Of a DNA stretch of 64,000 nt, positions 13,180 through 24,480 are shown piece by piece. The stretch's first letter is position 1. The number at the start of each line of letters is the position of its first letter. This DNA comes from Isoetes taiwanensis. Its lineage: Eukaryota > Streptophyta > Lycopodiopsida > Isoetales > Isoetaceae. A model generated the notes under the pieces. It was not told where the DNA came from and searched no databases. It saw only the letters and a list, made by a program, of their open reading frames with translations. Position numbers and translations under genes: made by a program. The stretch spans positions 4,661,153-4,725,152 of the forward strand of contig JAJEKV010000061.1 of NCBI GenBank assembly GCA_021234155.1. Direction: 5' to 3'.

Positions 13180-13529
13180 CCAGATCAATGATTGTACATA
13201 GTTGTATATGCTGTTACCCACAATCATCTGCAGATGAGTCTACCTCCTTTATCTAGCTACATTGTAGGGCCTGTAATGAATATACAACTTCAATGAATAA
13301 GCATACCATTATTATCCGCTTTTATGATTCTGAACATAGTACGGATAATTGTACCATTGGTTTTTCAAAGCATACTACTGCATATGAAAAGTGACAGCAT
13401 AGGTGATTTCAATGAGGAGAGCGGCAATGTATTTAGCAACAAGTGGAGAAAATTCATGTTTTGCATATGTTTTACCAACTATAAAATCGTTTTGTATGTT
13501 ATCCTTCCTATATGCATGATTACTAGCAC

Positions 13530-13910
13530 AAGAACTTTATGCAACAAACGTTAGACATGCGCTCTTGTGATCTTGCATGCGCTCTTGTTGGCTGGTAGAC
13601 CTGCAAGGTCAGTTGCATTACCTGATGACGAGAAACCAGCCATTCAGCAGCTTTGCTTGCTTACAATGGCTTTGATATCCTTACCTCATAAGAACTTTAT
13701 GCAACAAACATTAGACATGCACTCTTGTGATCTTGCATGCGCTCTTGTTGGAGCCATTCAGCAGGTTTGCTTGCTTACAATGAAGCCAGTGATCTTTGCT
13801 GCAAATGTTGCAGAAATAGATCTTCTTGACCCTTCAGGCAATGCGCATGTGCAGAAGCTTATGGATGTTGCGAAGACATTACAATCTGAAGTAGTCACTA
13901 CAAGGTCTGG
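13530..13910 (+). pseudogene. Obg-like/YchF GTPase exon fragment with internal duplication
   Basis: The translation contains LLLAGRPARSVALPDDEKPA, then QQLCLLTM and, after a repeat, KPVIFAANVAEIDLLDPSGN and LQSEVVT. This matches the segment of YchF/Obg-like ATPases after the G domain (typically GRPAR..., LCLLTMKP, YVANVAE, LQSGLVT). The fragment ends at a GT donor near 13,904. A ~90-bp segment (AGAACTTTATGCAACAAAC ... GCTCTTGTTGG, and the ATTCAGCAG..TTTGCTTGCTTAC word) is duplicated in tandem (about 13,530-13,670 versus 13,691-13,780), interrupting the domain. No other exons of the gene are nearby, so this is an isolated fragment. Confidence 0.7.
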
Positions 13911-14744
13911 TCCCTCCTGATGTGATATCCAAAGATTCAGTTGTATTGATCTGCAACAGGCTACACAAATGTGTTCCAGAATAAATCATTTGCATCATGC
14001 AAGTAAGTAGGTTAGCCAAAATGCATATATTACATCTGAATGAATGAAAAACCTGCGGAATATCACGATTATTTATTATTTTTGTGTGTTTACATTTGTG
14101 TTGCGTGATATAATGGCGAAAGGCAAGTGAGAAGCATTGAGAAAGTTCGCTATCGCCACCTAATTGCTTGGCTTTGTTTTCGACCTAATTGCGCATTTCA
14201 TAGCATACTTTCCTGAAATTGCGATCTGCGCAAACTATGCACTTGGCACTTTGTATTAAGACTAGTCTGTATATATTATTAAAGGATGGAACTATTCTGG
14301 CATGGAGGTTGAGTGTGGCTGCTTAGGTGAGAGAATCTTAAGCTATTTTTCAAGCCTCATCTTGCGATGGTGCCAAAGATGCCAATGTCGTTCATATGGT
14401 GCATGCCATGGAGTAATTTCTTTCGAACAAGTGGTAGACGCGTGTGAATTCTGAAATCTCTGTTGCTGCCGCCCGCGTTCTGTGGCTCGATATGGCGTGA
14501 GCACTCAGCCGCCGCATTTAATCCGGTAGCTCGATTGCTTGAGCCGGGTGAAGTTTATTAAGAGAAATATTTCATACAAATCCATTTAATCGTTCCTATT
14601 GGTTTGCACTTGCCCTTCTTAGCATGAATGTTTGTGTGAATAACATCTGGCTGCAGAGAGGTAAGACCATAGCTAATCCATCCATTTTCATGAATTTGTC
14701 TACAAGAACTGATACATCTGCTTTTCTGCTGCAGAATGTTATTT

Positions 14745-15060
14745 CGAGGTTAAAGCTTGTGTTTGGTGCTTTTGTGGTATGCTACGAAAAGTTTTCTGTT
14801 CTGGCCAGGATGTAGAACTTACAGCAGCGTGGCTTTTTGATCCGGTTGCGATTGGGGTACTCCACGCCCAAAACTTGCCCCCAAGCACTAATAACAATAA
14901 AGATACAACTTTAAGCTCAAAGGAGTTCATTCCCACATCTTTTGATCAATATATCCGTGTATCGAGGAGGCTTCTTCTCAGAGAGAAGGAAATGGAGAAT
15001 CTTCTTTGTTGGAGGGGTTTTTTTTACAATATGGTACTAGTATTAGATTTTTGCCTCTAG
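14745..15060 (+). other. exon-like open stretch, unrecognised
   Basis: After a polypyrimidine/CTGCAG acceptor at about 14,735, an open frame reads DVELTAAWLFDPVAIGVLHA, then NLPPSTNNNKDTTLSSKEF and FDQYIRVSRRLLLREKEMEN before a stop at 15,060. The composition is protein-like, but I do not recognise the family. It lies between the YchF and TOPLESS fragments on the same strand, so it may be another captured or relic exon. Confidence 0.25.
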
Positions 15061-15629
15061 GAAAATGTCAGTCTTTTTGTACAATGTGCCGCTTGTCGTC
15101 ACGTATTTGGTCGCCTAGATATATAGTAGTTTATGCAATATTGCATGCTTGCCACAATTGGGAATTAAAGACGGTTTATTAAGGGTGGTGTTCGGCCCAC
15201 CGATTACGATCTTTTGATATTCTTAAGAATGGAAGATATTAAAGGGTAGAGCGGCACAAGAATTTCTTACACAAGAATTTCTATCACAAATGACCAGTCG
15301 ACTTGCTACACTCCATGTATTTGGTCTGCAATCACTGAATCACTGGCAACTATAGTAAAAATATTAGAGCTATTGATGATGTGGAGTCCAAGAGAATTAC
15401 CAATTCCAACAATTTTGAAGTTCCCAAGAAGAGGACCATTAATTCTTTCTTATTATGTGGATGAACAAGTTGTGATAAACAATGGTGAGCTTCTGACTGC
15501 TAGAAGTTCTAATGAATGGTGAGCTTCATTGAATGATTATAAGGCAAGGAACTAGATGCGTAATGCAATTTGTGCCATTCTTATCCTTGGATTTTTGCTC
15601 CTAGATGTTAATAAACCATAGTTTATAGA

Positions 15630-15800
15630 CCCATTGATAGTACAAAAACTTGTATATATACAATTATATTTGTGTGTAGATGTGTGTAGACATTTTGATC
15701 TCGGCCGTCCATCTCAGATCTAGACGGCCCACGTTAAGCCCCCAAATAAGCCACCTCAAATGACCCCTTGATTTGGGGCTTTTGATCTGAGCCCTAGAAT
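15630..15800 (+). repeat. dispersed repeat family, copy 3
   Basis: Contains CCCATTGATAGTACAAAAAC, TTGTATATATACAATTATAT, GATCTCGGCCGTCCATCTC and GATTTGGGGCTTTTGAT in the same order as the copies at 2,544 and 10,295. It ends about 550 bp upstream of the TOPLESS fragment start codon. Confidence 0.8.
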
Positions 15801-16348
15801 GTGCTAGATCAATGGCTTAGATTTAATCGCCAATATTAAATGTAATAATTAAAGCCATTACCCTGTCATTTGATTTGAGAACGTGTCGACATGTGCCATT
15901 TTCATTTTTGCGAAATTTTTGTTAATGCTTCATGGGCACAGGGCCAAAATTCGGCACCTTGCAGCAGAAATTTATGCGAGATTCTTTTTCACGCTTCTCT
16001 TCCGCTCTGATGGCCATCGCCATGCTTCATCGAGCTGTTTTCCTGGTGTTAAAGCACGTCTTCTTTGCCTTGCGAGCTTTTTTCTTTTCACACGATAGCA
16101 CAGTGTCAAATCGCAGCAAAACTGAGAGGTATGTCTTGTTTTTCTGGTTTTTCCATTTCCACAGTTTAATCGAGCTTCTAGAAATGCCATACAGTTCATT
16201 TGAGCTTCTAGAAAATGTCTTACAAAGCGCTATAGTAACTCCTTTGAAATATTTGCCCGGCATAGTATTTTTGGAAACTCGGTTATTTTTGTTATGGCAC
16301 CACAGCCTCTCAATTCCTTTGTGATCCGCAACTCCGGTGGCCCTAGCG

Positions 16349-16597
16349 ATGTCTTCCCTCAGTCTGGAGCTCGTCTTCCTCATTCTTCAGTTCCTGGAAG
16401 AGGAGAAATTTAAAGAAACCGTTCATACGTAAGTCTTCTCTTTCTCAAGCTTCGGAATCCCTCCTTTCCGCTTACCGAACTTGCCTGCAGGTTGGAGCAA
16501 GAGTCGGGATTCTTCTTCAACATGAAATATTTTGAAGATCAAGTACAGAGCGGCGAATGGGACGAAGTGGAGCGATATCTTTCTGGTTTTACAAAAG
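16349..16597 (+). pseudogene. TOPLESS (TPL/TPR) N-terminal fragment
   Basis: TOPLESS proteins are plant Groucho-type co-repressors that bind EAR motifs through an N-terminal LisH-CTLH domain. Exon 1 (16,349-16,428) encodes MSSLSLELVFLILQFLEEEK and FKETVHT. A 62-bp GT-AG intron (16,429-16,490) follows, then exon 2 (from 16,491) encoding LEQESGFFFNMKYFEDQVQS, GEWDEVERYLSGFTK. This is near-identical to the family in sequence, and the intron lies between H-T and L-E-Q. Homology stops at 16,597, exactly where the family's exon 2 ends, but a GT donor is replaced by GGGGCCAG and no further TPL exon is found. The rest (~1,070 residues, WD40 repeats) is absent. A transcript could encode a free LisH stub, but a dead duplicate is likelier. 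Confidence 0.9.
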
Positions 16598-17632
16598 GGG
16601 CCAGATGCCATAATCTGCACACATGGAAACAAGGTAGTGCTGGCTGTCGTCCCATAGCTCAAAATAGGTGCATGCAGCGAGAATGCTAAGGAAAGTGATT
16701 TCGTTTGGCTTTGTGCCATCTGCTGCCAAATTGTCCTGGGCAGAATTCTACACTGGAATTATCTACAATAGAACGGCCTCGATTTCAGAGCAGACTAATT
16801 TTAGGAGCTATAGTTTGGTCTTAGGCTTCCGATGCAACATGGATTTTCCAATGGAGCAAAAGCTCCATGTTTGGGTTTGTACACAAGCTTTTCGGAAAAT
16901 CCCTCTAAATTCTAAAGATGGCTCCAGCTTCAGATTTCACAATGACTTGGATTATCAGTGGAGGAAAGGCTCCATCTCTGAATTTTGTCGCCCAGAAAGG
17001 GTTACGCTCTGGTAAATTCGACCTGTTTCTTAGTTTAGATCCAATCAAGACACCCTTTGTAGTTAAATCCGATTCTATAAATGCAGTTGCAGATCCAGCC
17101 AAGTCTGCGGTATCTGAGTCTGATCCAGATTCTTTGCCCACCATAGACCAGCCAGAAATCTGAGGATGGAGATCTGAGCTTTACCTTCAGGATCTACGCA
17201 GTAGCCTTACAAATAGATAAGTTTGCATTGCTGAGTCTTGGTATTTTGCGTGGCTTTGGAAGGAAAAAGAGGGAAGAAAGTCTGTTTCAACCCAAGATCA
17301 TCCTAAGAATGTTAAAATTTAACCTATTTATGACCGGAATTAAAATCCCTTTGCAAAGTAAATCTTATCTGGTGTGGTTGCAAAGTAACTCTTATGGTGT
17401 GCTTTGTCCCACAACAGGCCTATAAGTGAAGCAGAGACCTCCCACCGGCAGTGATCCATGTAAGCCCTGATCCGCCCTGGTGCAAAAGCAGAGTTTTATG
17501 ACTGTGGCATTGTATCCGAGGTTTTTAGGCATTTCAGTTTGATCTCAAGTAACATTACTTTTTTTTTTCTGTATGTTTCAATCTTGCAGATGGTATGAAT
17601 GTCCATGATAAACAGATTCGGTTGTTCAACAG

Positions 17633-18846
17633 ATTATGAACTCAACAATATTGAGTCGGATCAATATCTTGCTGATAAAGTATGTATAAGCATCACTGGT
17701 CGGTGATCAGGTGCAAAAGAAAGATAATATCTTTTCTTCCCATTGATGTTCAGGTGACATTGGATATGCAATTGAAATCGATGAATGGAGATCTTAAACT
17801 GGAACAAGAGCACCTTGCGACATGTATTGGAGATAGGGACAAGTTACTGCGCAAATTAAAGAATGCAGAAACTGTTTTGCGACAAGCCCAAGAGTCTATC
17901 TCAAGCTTTATTTTACAAAAGGAAAATATTCACCATCAAGTAAGTCTGTACTCCAGAATTAAATCTGCTCCACATATATTGCATGTCGATACTTGCCAAA
18001 CGAGTTAGAATGGATGACTCTTATGTTAAGAAGTGACAGCCAGATTGTACCTAGAGGGAATACCTGTAATCTTAGAACCCATCTCTTATAAAAGTGTACA
18101 TATTTAAGGCTAAAGTATTGGGAATTTTGTGCCCAGTAACCCAGTGTCCTGGTCTGATCCAAGAGTTACCATGGTCCATTTTTTATAATATTTTTGATAG
18201 TCTTCTTGTTTTGAAATGGACCAAGGACACAATGTACTTACGATCTAATCATACAGCTTTTGTTGGCTGAAAGTGAACAAAAGGTCAGTAGTTGTGTATC
18301 AGAGTTGAGGAAGGATATAGACATCAGAATGCACCACTATCTTGGTTTAGAGAATCTTGGGAAGGAAGTGGTTACAACATTGCATGTTTGCTACAAGAAG
18401 GTACCTATTGGCTTCAAAACATGTCTTTTTTTTCACGTGAACTCACAAAAAAGTGCATTGCAGGTGACAGAACTAGAAAAAGAATTGTCCGAGGTAATAG
18501 AGTTTGAATGTGCACAGCAAAAGCACATTGGAGATCTTAGCAGTATGCGTGACCATTTTTGTCGCATTCTGTCTTCTAAGGTATCCTTTAGCTAGGACGT
18601 TTTGATTGCTTCCTTATTATTTTCTGTTGTTACAAGTAACAGTGTCAAGTACATCTAATAAATAGCTAAATTTCGATCTTCCAGATTCAACATCTGAAAG
18701 AGGCAAAAGAAAGGATCAGAAGTGCCGAAATAACGATCGGTTTTCTTCGCTGAAAAGCGACTGATGCCCATAAATTGTCTGTAGACTTCCGAGAGGTTTA
18801 TAATCTTATCAGGAGTCAACGCACTAAGTTCAAGAAAACCGTTCAG
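17633..18846 (+). pseudogene. coiled-coil gene fragment, CCDC146-like
   Basis: At least four phase-0 exons with consensus splice sites chain together: 17,754-17,939, 18,257-18,400, 18,464-18,580 and 18,685-18,846. A possible earlier exon ends at 17,678. The ~200-residue product is charged and heptad-rich (ADKVTLDMQLKSMNGDL, DRDKLLRKLKNAETVLRQAQ, VTELEKELSEV). The last exon ends FREVYNLIRSQRTKFKKTVQ, which resembles the LYDTIRNERNKF region of CCDC146, a centriole/axoneme coiled-coil protein conserved in species with motile cilia. One in-frame TGA (18,751-18,753) interrupts the last exon, and neither ends nor further exons are visible. Generic coiled-coil similarity is an alternative explanation. 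Confidence 0.45.
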
Positions 18847-20731
18847 GTTAGACCGAGTACCCTTTTTTATTTTTTGCGGTGGAAATGCCCTTTGGAAGAG
18901 GAAAAAATAGACCTTCCGAAATCATAGTAATTAACATCCGCAACAATTCTGTCTTCCGATCTATCTGCGCTGTGCATGGTACAACTCTGTCAAGCTAATT
19001 TGCTTAACACTATTATGTGCATCTGTCAGATAGCCGTAATGGTGAAGGATACTTAATGAAAATAATAGCTCTACTCAAGCTAATTCGTCTAGCACGATTA
19101 TTTGCATCTGTCAATAGCTTCTATAGTACTCAACAGGCTTAGACTTTGCAGCAAACTCGTATTGTTGTAACAATTCTAGCATCAAAAAATGAAATGAAAA
19201 CGTTGCATTAATTTTGTTGTATTTGTACAAAGCAAGATATGTGCATTCTTACTTCTAGTCACGCGTAGTGGATACGTGATGGAGGCTCTTAATTGTGACT
19301 GACTTATTTTAAGAGAAATTACTGAATGCTCAATAGATGTAAGGTCTGGTTGATAGTGTTTATTAGTTCTTTTATCCTGGATCCTCTCATTACCTCGAGA
19401 ACTTAAATTCATAGGCTTAGTCATTACAAAATTGCCTTAGATTTGATTATGTAGTTGGATATGGTTTCAATATGGTTAATATGGTTAAGCACGTTACGAT
19501 TTGTATTGCATAGATTATGGTGTATTTTATGCTTCCACAACACTTTATTGTAAGATTATTTGATTGGCTTTTATGTGGTTCTCCCCAATGCTTTTAAGTT
19601 GCATATTTGTCCATTAAATAAGCATATTTGTCCATAAGATAAGCCACGGGTTTGCATATTTTGTCATCAAGTTGTTTAAGAAGTTAATTTTGTAATTATC
19701 AATTCATCTTGCCTCTTACACAAATTGCATTTCTCGTTGTCCATGTTTGAAACTAGGCATATGCCTTTAAGTACTATATAATGCCAAATTGGCTGAGCCC
19801 AGTAGTTGAAATTTGCTAGGCTAGCTTAATTGAGGCCTGTAGCCAAAGTATGTATTTGTTGAAAATTTTTCTACACTATTGTTGAAAGAGCATGTGTTTA
19901 TCTTAAAGAAGATTTGTTGAAAATTTTTCTACACTTGGACAATAGTTAAGATAAACCCATACTTTTTCACCTATAATTTCCCAATATTCATATGCTTTTC
20001 ATCGTGTTTTTAGTGTATATGAGAAACTCCTAGCCGAACAAACAACCAATCCTAGGTTTAAATCTTTTAATTCAATTCCAACTTTGAACCATCATGCTAC
20101 CTAAGCTGGACCGAATCAAGATTCTAAACGAACTCAAGAAAACTAATCAACATTGGATTCACACAAATATACTCTCTCTCTACTTGGGAACATACAACCA
20201 GTTTAAACATTTTTTCATATGTATGAACGTAAATAAGAAAAATCTTAAATAAATCTCAAAATCTACACAATGTAAAATCTAAAAACAAGATGTTCATCGA
20301 AGGTAATGTTGAGAATTGGCCGATTTCTTGCTTGCAATGTTGTGTATTGTTGGACCATAGAATTGCGGTTTTTTAATCTTAATTTCAAGATGCAGAATGG
20401 TTGCTCTTGCCTTCAAATCCACCGAAGCCTACTTAAATGCGCAAAACTATCGAGGAATTAGGAATCAACTCTTGATGATTCTATCGTAATCCTTCACTTC
20501 GAAACTTTGTAAAAGTCATGTTTTTATGGAATATTGACGAACTTTCAAGCTGTCTATGAATCTTTACAAATTCCAGTGAAATCAGAAATAAACTTTTTAG
20601 AATCAAATTATGCTTTACCACTAAACCAAATGTCCACTCGCGAAATCAACCACGCTGCTTGCTAAAATCGTTATGGTAAAATGGTCCTTAATACAACCAC
20701 TTAGACTGCAACCGCTCATAGTACAAAGACT

Positions 20732-20776
<45 letters not shown>

Positions 20777-22318
20777 ATTATTACATGTTTGTGTATTGCT
20801 AGTGGCAACATGCACCATAGGCATGCATATATCTTTAATGGGCCTTGGAGTAACCCAGGTTCGATTCCTGGAGGCCTTCAACTCTTACATAGCCGTTATA
20901 TATCCTAATAATTGTTATATGTTTTGTTCTGTCATATTATTATTATGATCATCTTAGTTAAATATGTATTATGGTTGTTTTTTTTATCAAGCTTCTTCGT
21001 AATTAAGTCTACATGTAAATATGCTATCCTTAGTGCCCGAAGGCCTTTATTAGGGCCCGAAGGGCCCAATTTTTTTTTTTTAATATAACAACCAACACAT
21101 CACTGTCATTAACATTAATTAACACAAACTATTGCATCCAACACATTTAAAGTAAAATCCCCCTGAAACCCCCTTTGGTTTTGGTGCATATTCACACTGG
21201 GGGTTACGTAGGGCATCGAGAGCTGTCGGATAGGCATATTTGCCCTTTATTCCTCGATCTGGACCGTACATAGCGATCCTCGTTTGTGGGGTATGCCTGT
21301 ACAAGTTTTTGTATACTGTATATTGAGGTTTGCGAAATACTATAAGGTTTGCTTATAGTCATTTATGATTGGAGGCACCTATGATTTTGAAATATAAAAT
21401 ACGATTTCGTCTAAGGTTTTGAGGGAATATCGAACCTCTATACGGCTTTGCCCAAGATTTTAGAATATGAAATACGGGGGCTTGAATCTCTACCAAAATA
21501 ACTCAATGTCCTAATAAGATTACTTTAACCAATGTACCCAGTGAGTCGATGTGATTACTTTGTATCTTGAATCTATGTTTTTTTTTTTTTAATAACAACT
21601 CATTCAATTGTTTTAGGGATATATGGTTTATGGTTTCAGGAATTGCTATTTTTACATCCATATCAAATTCCCCTAAACCGCATGTTATTTTGCTACATAT
21701 TCTAAACGAGGTGCACCCTGGACTACCACAGTCGTCGGATTTGTCGATCTACGGCCCAGATTGTCTGTTGGGGCCTCTGGGCACCTCTCGTTTCGTTTAT
21801 AGTCATTTATGATTGGAGGCCTATGATTTTGAAATACGAAATATGATTTCGCCATCAGGGATAGGAGAAGTTCGAGTTTTATCTTGAGAAATTAAAGAGA
21901 ACTTGTTAGAAATGATAAACTATACTTTGAAAATTTTTCAGTTTGGACTTGCTGATTTTTTACCACATAAATGTCATGAACACCCTGCATGATTCTAAAG
22001 AAGACACGTTCTAAGAAAATTCAACATGAACAACATCTAATGTTTTGGACGATTTGTTTTTTCAACTGCGGTATAAGGCAAAAAAAATGCCTCTTCTAAT
22101 AGTATTTGTAGAAAAAAAACTATTTTTAGTCTTCCATTGGATTTGATGTGCTCAACTTCTTTGTTTTAAAAGATATCTATTTAGAATGTGACTGTATTCA
22201 AGTTTAAATTGCATATATCTATGTCTTATAACATGCTTTCGACTTTTGTCGAAACAAAGTAAGATTTTATGTGGAGGCCAGAATTCTATATAATGCATAG
22301 CCTCCATGAAATCATCAT
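18847..22318. other. no recognisable gene
   Basis: AT-rich DNA without protein-like frames. It holds a TA microsatellite (20,736-20,773), a copy of the dispersed repeat start, poly-T tracts, and two similar ~50-bp blocks (ATTTATGATTGGAGGC...ATGATTTTGAAATA at 21,361 and 21,805). Confidence 0.5.
20715..20880 (+). repeat. dispersed repeat copy 4 (leading block), TA microsatellite, tRNA T-arm-like end
   Basis: CTCATAGTACAAAGACTTGT matches the first block of the repeat family and runs into about 19 TA dinucleotides. About 80 bp later, CCCAGGTTCGATTCCTGGA forms a perfect five-pair T-stem with a TTCGATT loop (pol III B-box consensus), and ATTGCTAGTGGC upstream is A-box-like. A tRNA-derived SINE head is possible, but the anticodon arm is not recognisable. 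Confidence 0.45.
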
Positions 22319-23035
22319 TGTGACATTCCCCTAAAATATATGAACTACGTATATTTTAGGCCACGTCACCATATAAGCCTACCTTAGTAGCCATGCCTTA
22401 GTGTGGAGAGGGGAACATGGCTAAGTCATTATACATAACTTAGCTAACCTTAGGTATGGAACCATTTCTGCATGGTCCCATCCTATTGGCAACCTGCCAC
22501 ATGGACACACCCTATTGGAGCCACATGGCGTGACATGGCAACCCTAACCTACTAATGGCCCTAGGCCATTTTCTGGCTCCAACAGTCTTGGAACCCTATT
22601 CACACTCGAAACTCCGCTTTGAGAAGTGACTGTTGCAGCACAGCATAGCACAACAGCCCCAAGAGCGTGTGCACATCAGAAGGAGTGGGAGCTACCCCAA
22701 ACCACTCGCGAAGCGATAGAGATGCCAGGAGCAGGTGGAAGTTCCTTGGAGTAGGTATTTGTAGTAGTTTCCTTCGTAGATCATCTAGAAGTTAGGATTC
22801 TAGATGAGTTAGCATCTTGTATCTCTAGTAGATCTCGATTCTAATCAATAAACCCTAACTGTAAGTTAGATGCATGTGATTAGGATTAGATGTTATTCTT
22901 AGTATTTATCATGTTATATGGATATACGATGTTGGTTGATCATGTGTGCACCTCCTGCATTGGGAAGAGGGGTAGAGACCTAGTAGTCTTATGTAGATGA
23001 TGCTTCTAGTTTAGACACTTTAGTTCCTATTATAT
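22319..23035 (+). mobile_element. putative LTR (solo or fragment)
   Basis: Starts TGTGACATTCCCCTAAAATA, a plant gypsy-like LTR start. It has an inverted word around ATATATGAACTACGTATAT and a polyadenylation-like AATAAACCCTAA at 22,846. I cannot define a second LTR, a TSD or the exact end, so this is tentative. Confidence 0.35.
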
Positions 23036-23199
23036 GCAGCCTATGCATGGAGCCCACCAAGCTATGGAGGCTATGAAGTGACTGAGCACCACACAATAGA
23101 GTCAGTGGCAAGATAGAGGGAGTCCATGCTGAGCGTGGCTACTGGGGAGGTGGAGCAAGCTAGGCTTATAGCCGATCACTTCGAGAGGGGCCGAGTATA

Positions 23200-23790
23200 A
23201 GTCTAACACTTCCTGAGTCGATGGTGTCATCCTGACCCTCATGAGTTGCAGGTATTGGTTTGGCTCTTGTTTTGGGGAATTCAGTCGAATAAGAACGTGT
23301 GTCGTCACGATCCTCTAGCCGCCTATCAAACCACTTGGTTTTGAGAAGGGGAGATGCAACCCTTCCTACCTCATTGGACCAGGGAGATGCAACCTCGAGT
23401 AGTCTAATTGGGTGAGACCAAGGGGTTCTCCGGCAGGTTACAATCACGGCAAAGCCTGACTTACCCTATCTGCAAGTATGCACAGGAGGGGCAGATGGAA
23501 TGGTCAACCCTAGCTCCTCCTGAATCAAGCTATGTGGTGACTGTAACCTTCCAGAGACACAGTCTCATGGTATTAACTAATGAGACTACTCTAGGTTGCA
23601 TCTCCCCAGTCTGATGAGGTAGGAGAGGAACAAATCCCTTCCCAAGGTGCAATGGCTCCTTGGGCAGCCCGAGGATCATGGCGACATACATCCTTACCCG
23701 ACTTGAATTCCTCCAAACACGAGCCAGGTCAATCAGGGCGACACCTTCAACCTGGAGTGTCATACCCATATCTGACCCACATAAAGTGAC
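23200..23790. repeat. long imperfect inverted repeat (~250-bp arms)
   Basis: The left arm, about 23,205-23,455, is the reverse complement of the right arm, about 23,533-23,780. Matching landmarks include GGGAGATGCAACCTCGAGTA (left) against the complement of CTACTCTAGGTTGCATCTCC (right), TTCCTACCTCAT against ATGAGGTAGGA, and GGTTACAATCACGG against CCGTGACTGTAACC-like sequence. Pairing is interrupted by mismatches and small gaps over the whole length. A transcript would fold into a long hairpin. It could equally be two head-to-head diverged copies of one element. Confidence 0.65.
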
Positions 23791-24338
23791 TGACTATAGG
23801 TCTAGATCGCTATGTGGACCCCCGGAGTATTATCAAGGACAGCATAGATATAAACCTAAGGTGGGCAAAACTTCATCAAAATAAGAGAAAAATCGCTCTA
23901 TACGTAGCTCAGGAGATGATTCAAGCGTTTTCGAAGTCAAAATCCATAGCCACACCTTTGGAGTTGCACAAAAATCAACAAGAACCAAAAAGCAGAAGCA
24001 GAGACGAGGAAGGGGAAAAATTTCATTCGGATGATTCGAAATAATCTAGATTCGGGAGATTATTATGATAATCACTTGGATTATTGCGACAATCTCTTGC
24101 CTTTAGATATTATACATTTTTTTAACTCATTTTCATCCAACACTTGTAGGCGGTTAGATCTTAATAAATTTCAAGATTTATGGTTTAAGGGATGGATTAT
24201 TTCTCTCTAAGTACTCATCTAACTTCCCTCTAACCACCATAACATGACATGGTATGAAAAGACCCTGTTAGGACGCAACATACGAATATATACTAGGCAA
24301 GAAACCTGGGGAATTGCTCTAAACTAACTAATATATAA

Positions 24339-24480
24339 GATAAGATAAGATAAGAATTTTTACATCCACGGGAACCCAACGGGTTATGGGACGGCACATG
24401 CAAGGGCAACAACCCATCTAAAACCCGGGGACTAGGCCCCATCACCAAATACAATAACCAAATAGTAAAAGGCTACCAAG
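24339..24480 (-). mobile_element. LINE 3' end with (TTATC)n tail
   Basis: Read on the minus strand, a 3' UTR with CCCATAACCCGTTGGGTTCC ends in GTGGATGTAAAAATTC and then four TTATC units. The LINE whose tail is at 41,449 ends similarly (GGCCAGTTGGTCTCCGTGGA ... and TTCTA repeats), so both are 3' ends of related non-LTR elements. No reverse transcriptase is attached here, so this is a short 5'-truncated copy with an uncertain upstream limit. Confidence 0.5.

Noticed and set aside
16905-17163. Open frames on both strands around 17.0 kb as a gene
   Set aside because: No recognised domain, no exon neighbours in phase, and both strands open over the same stretch.
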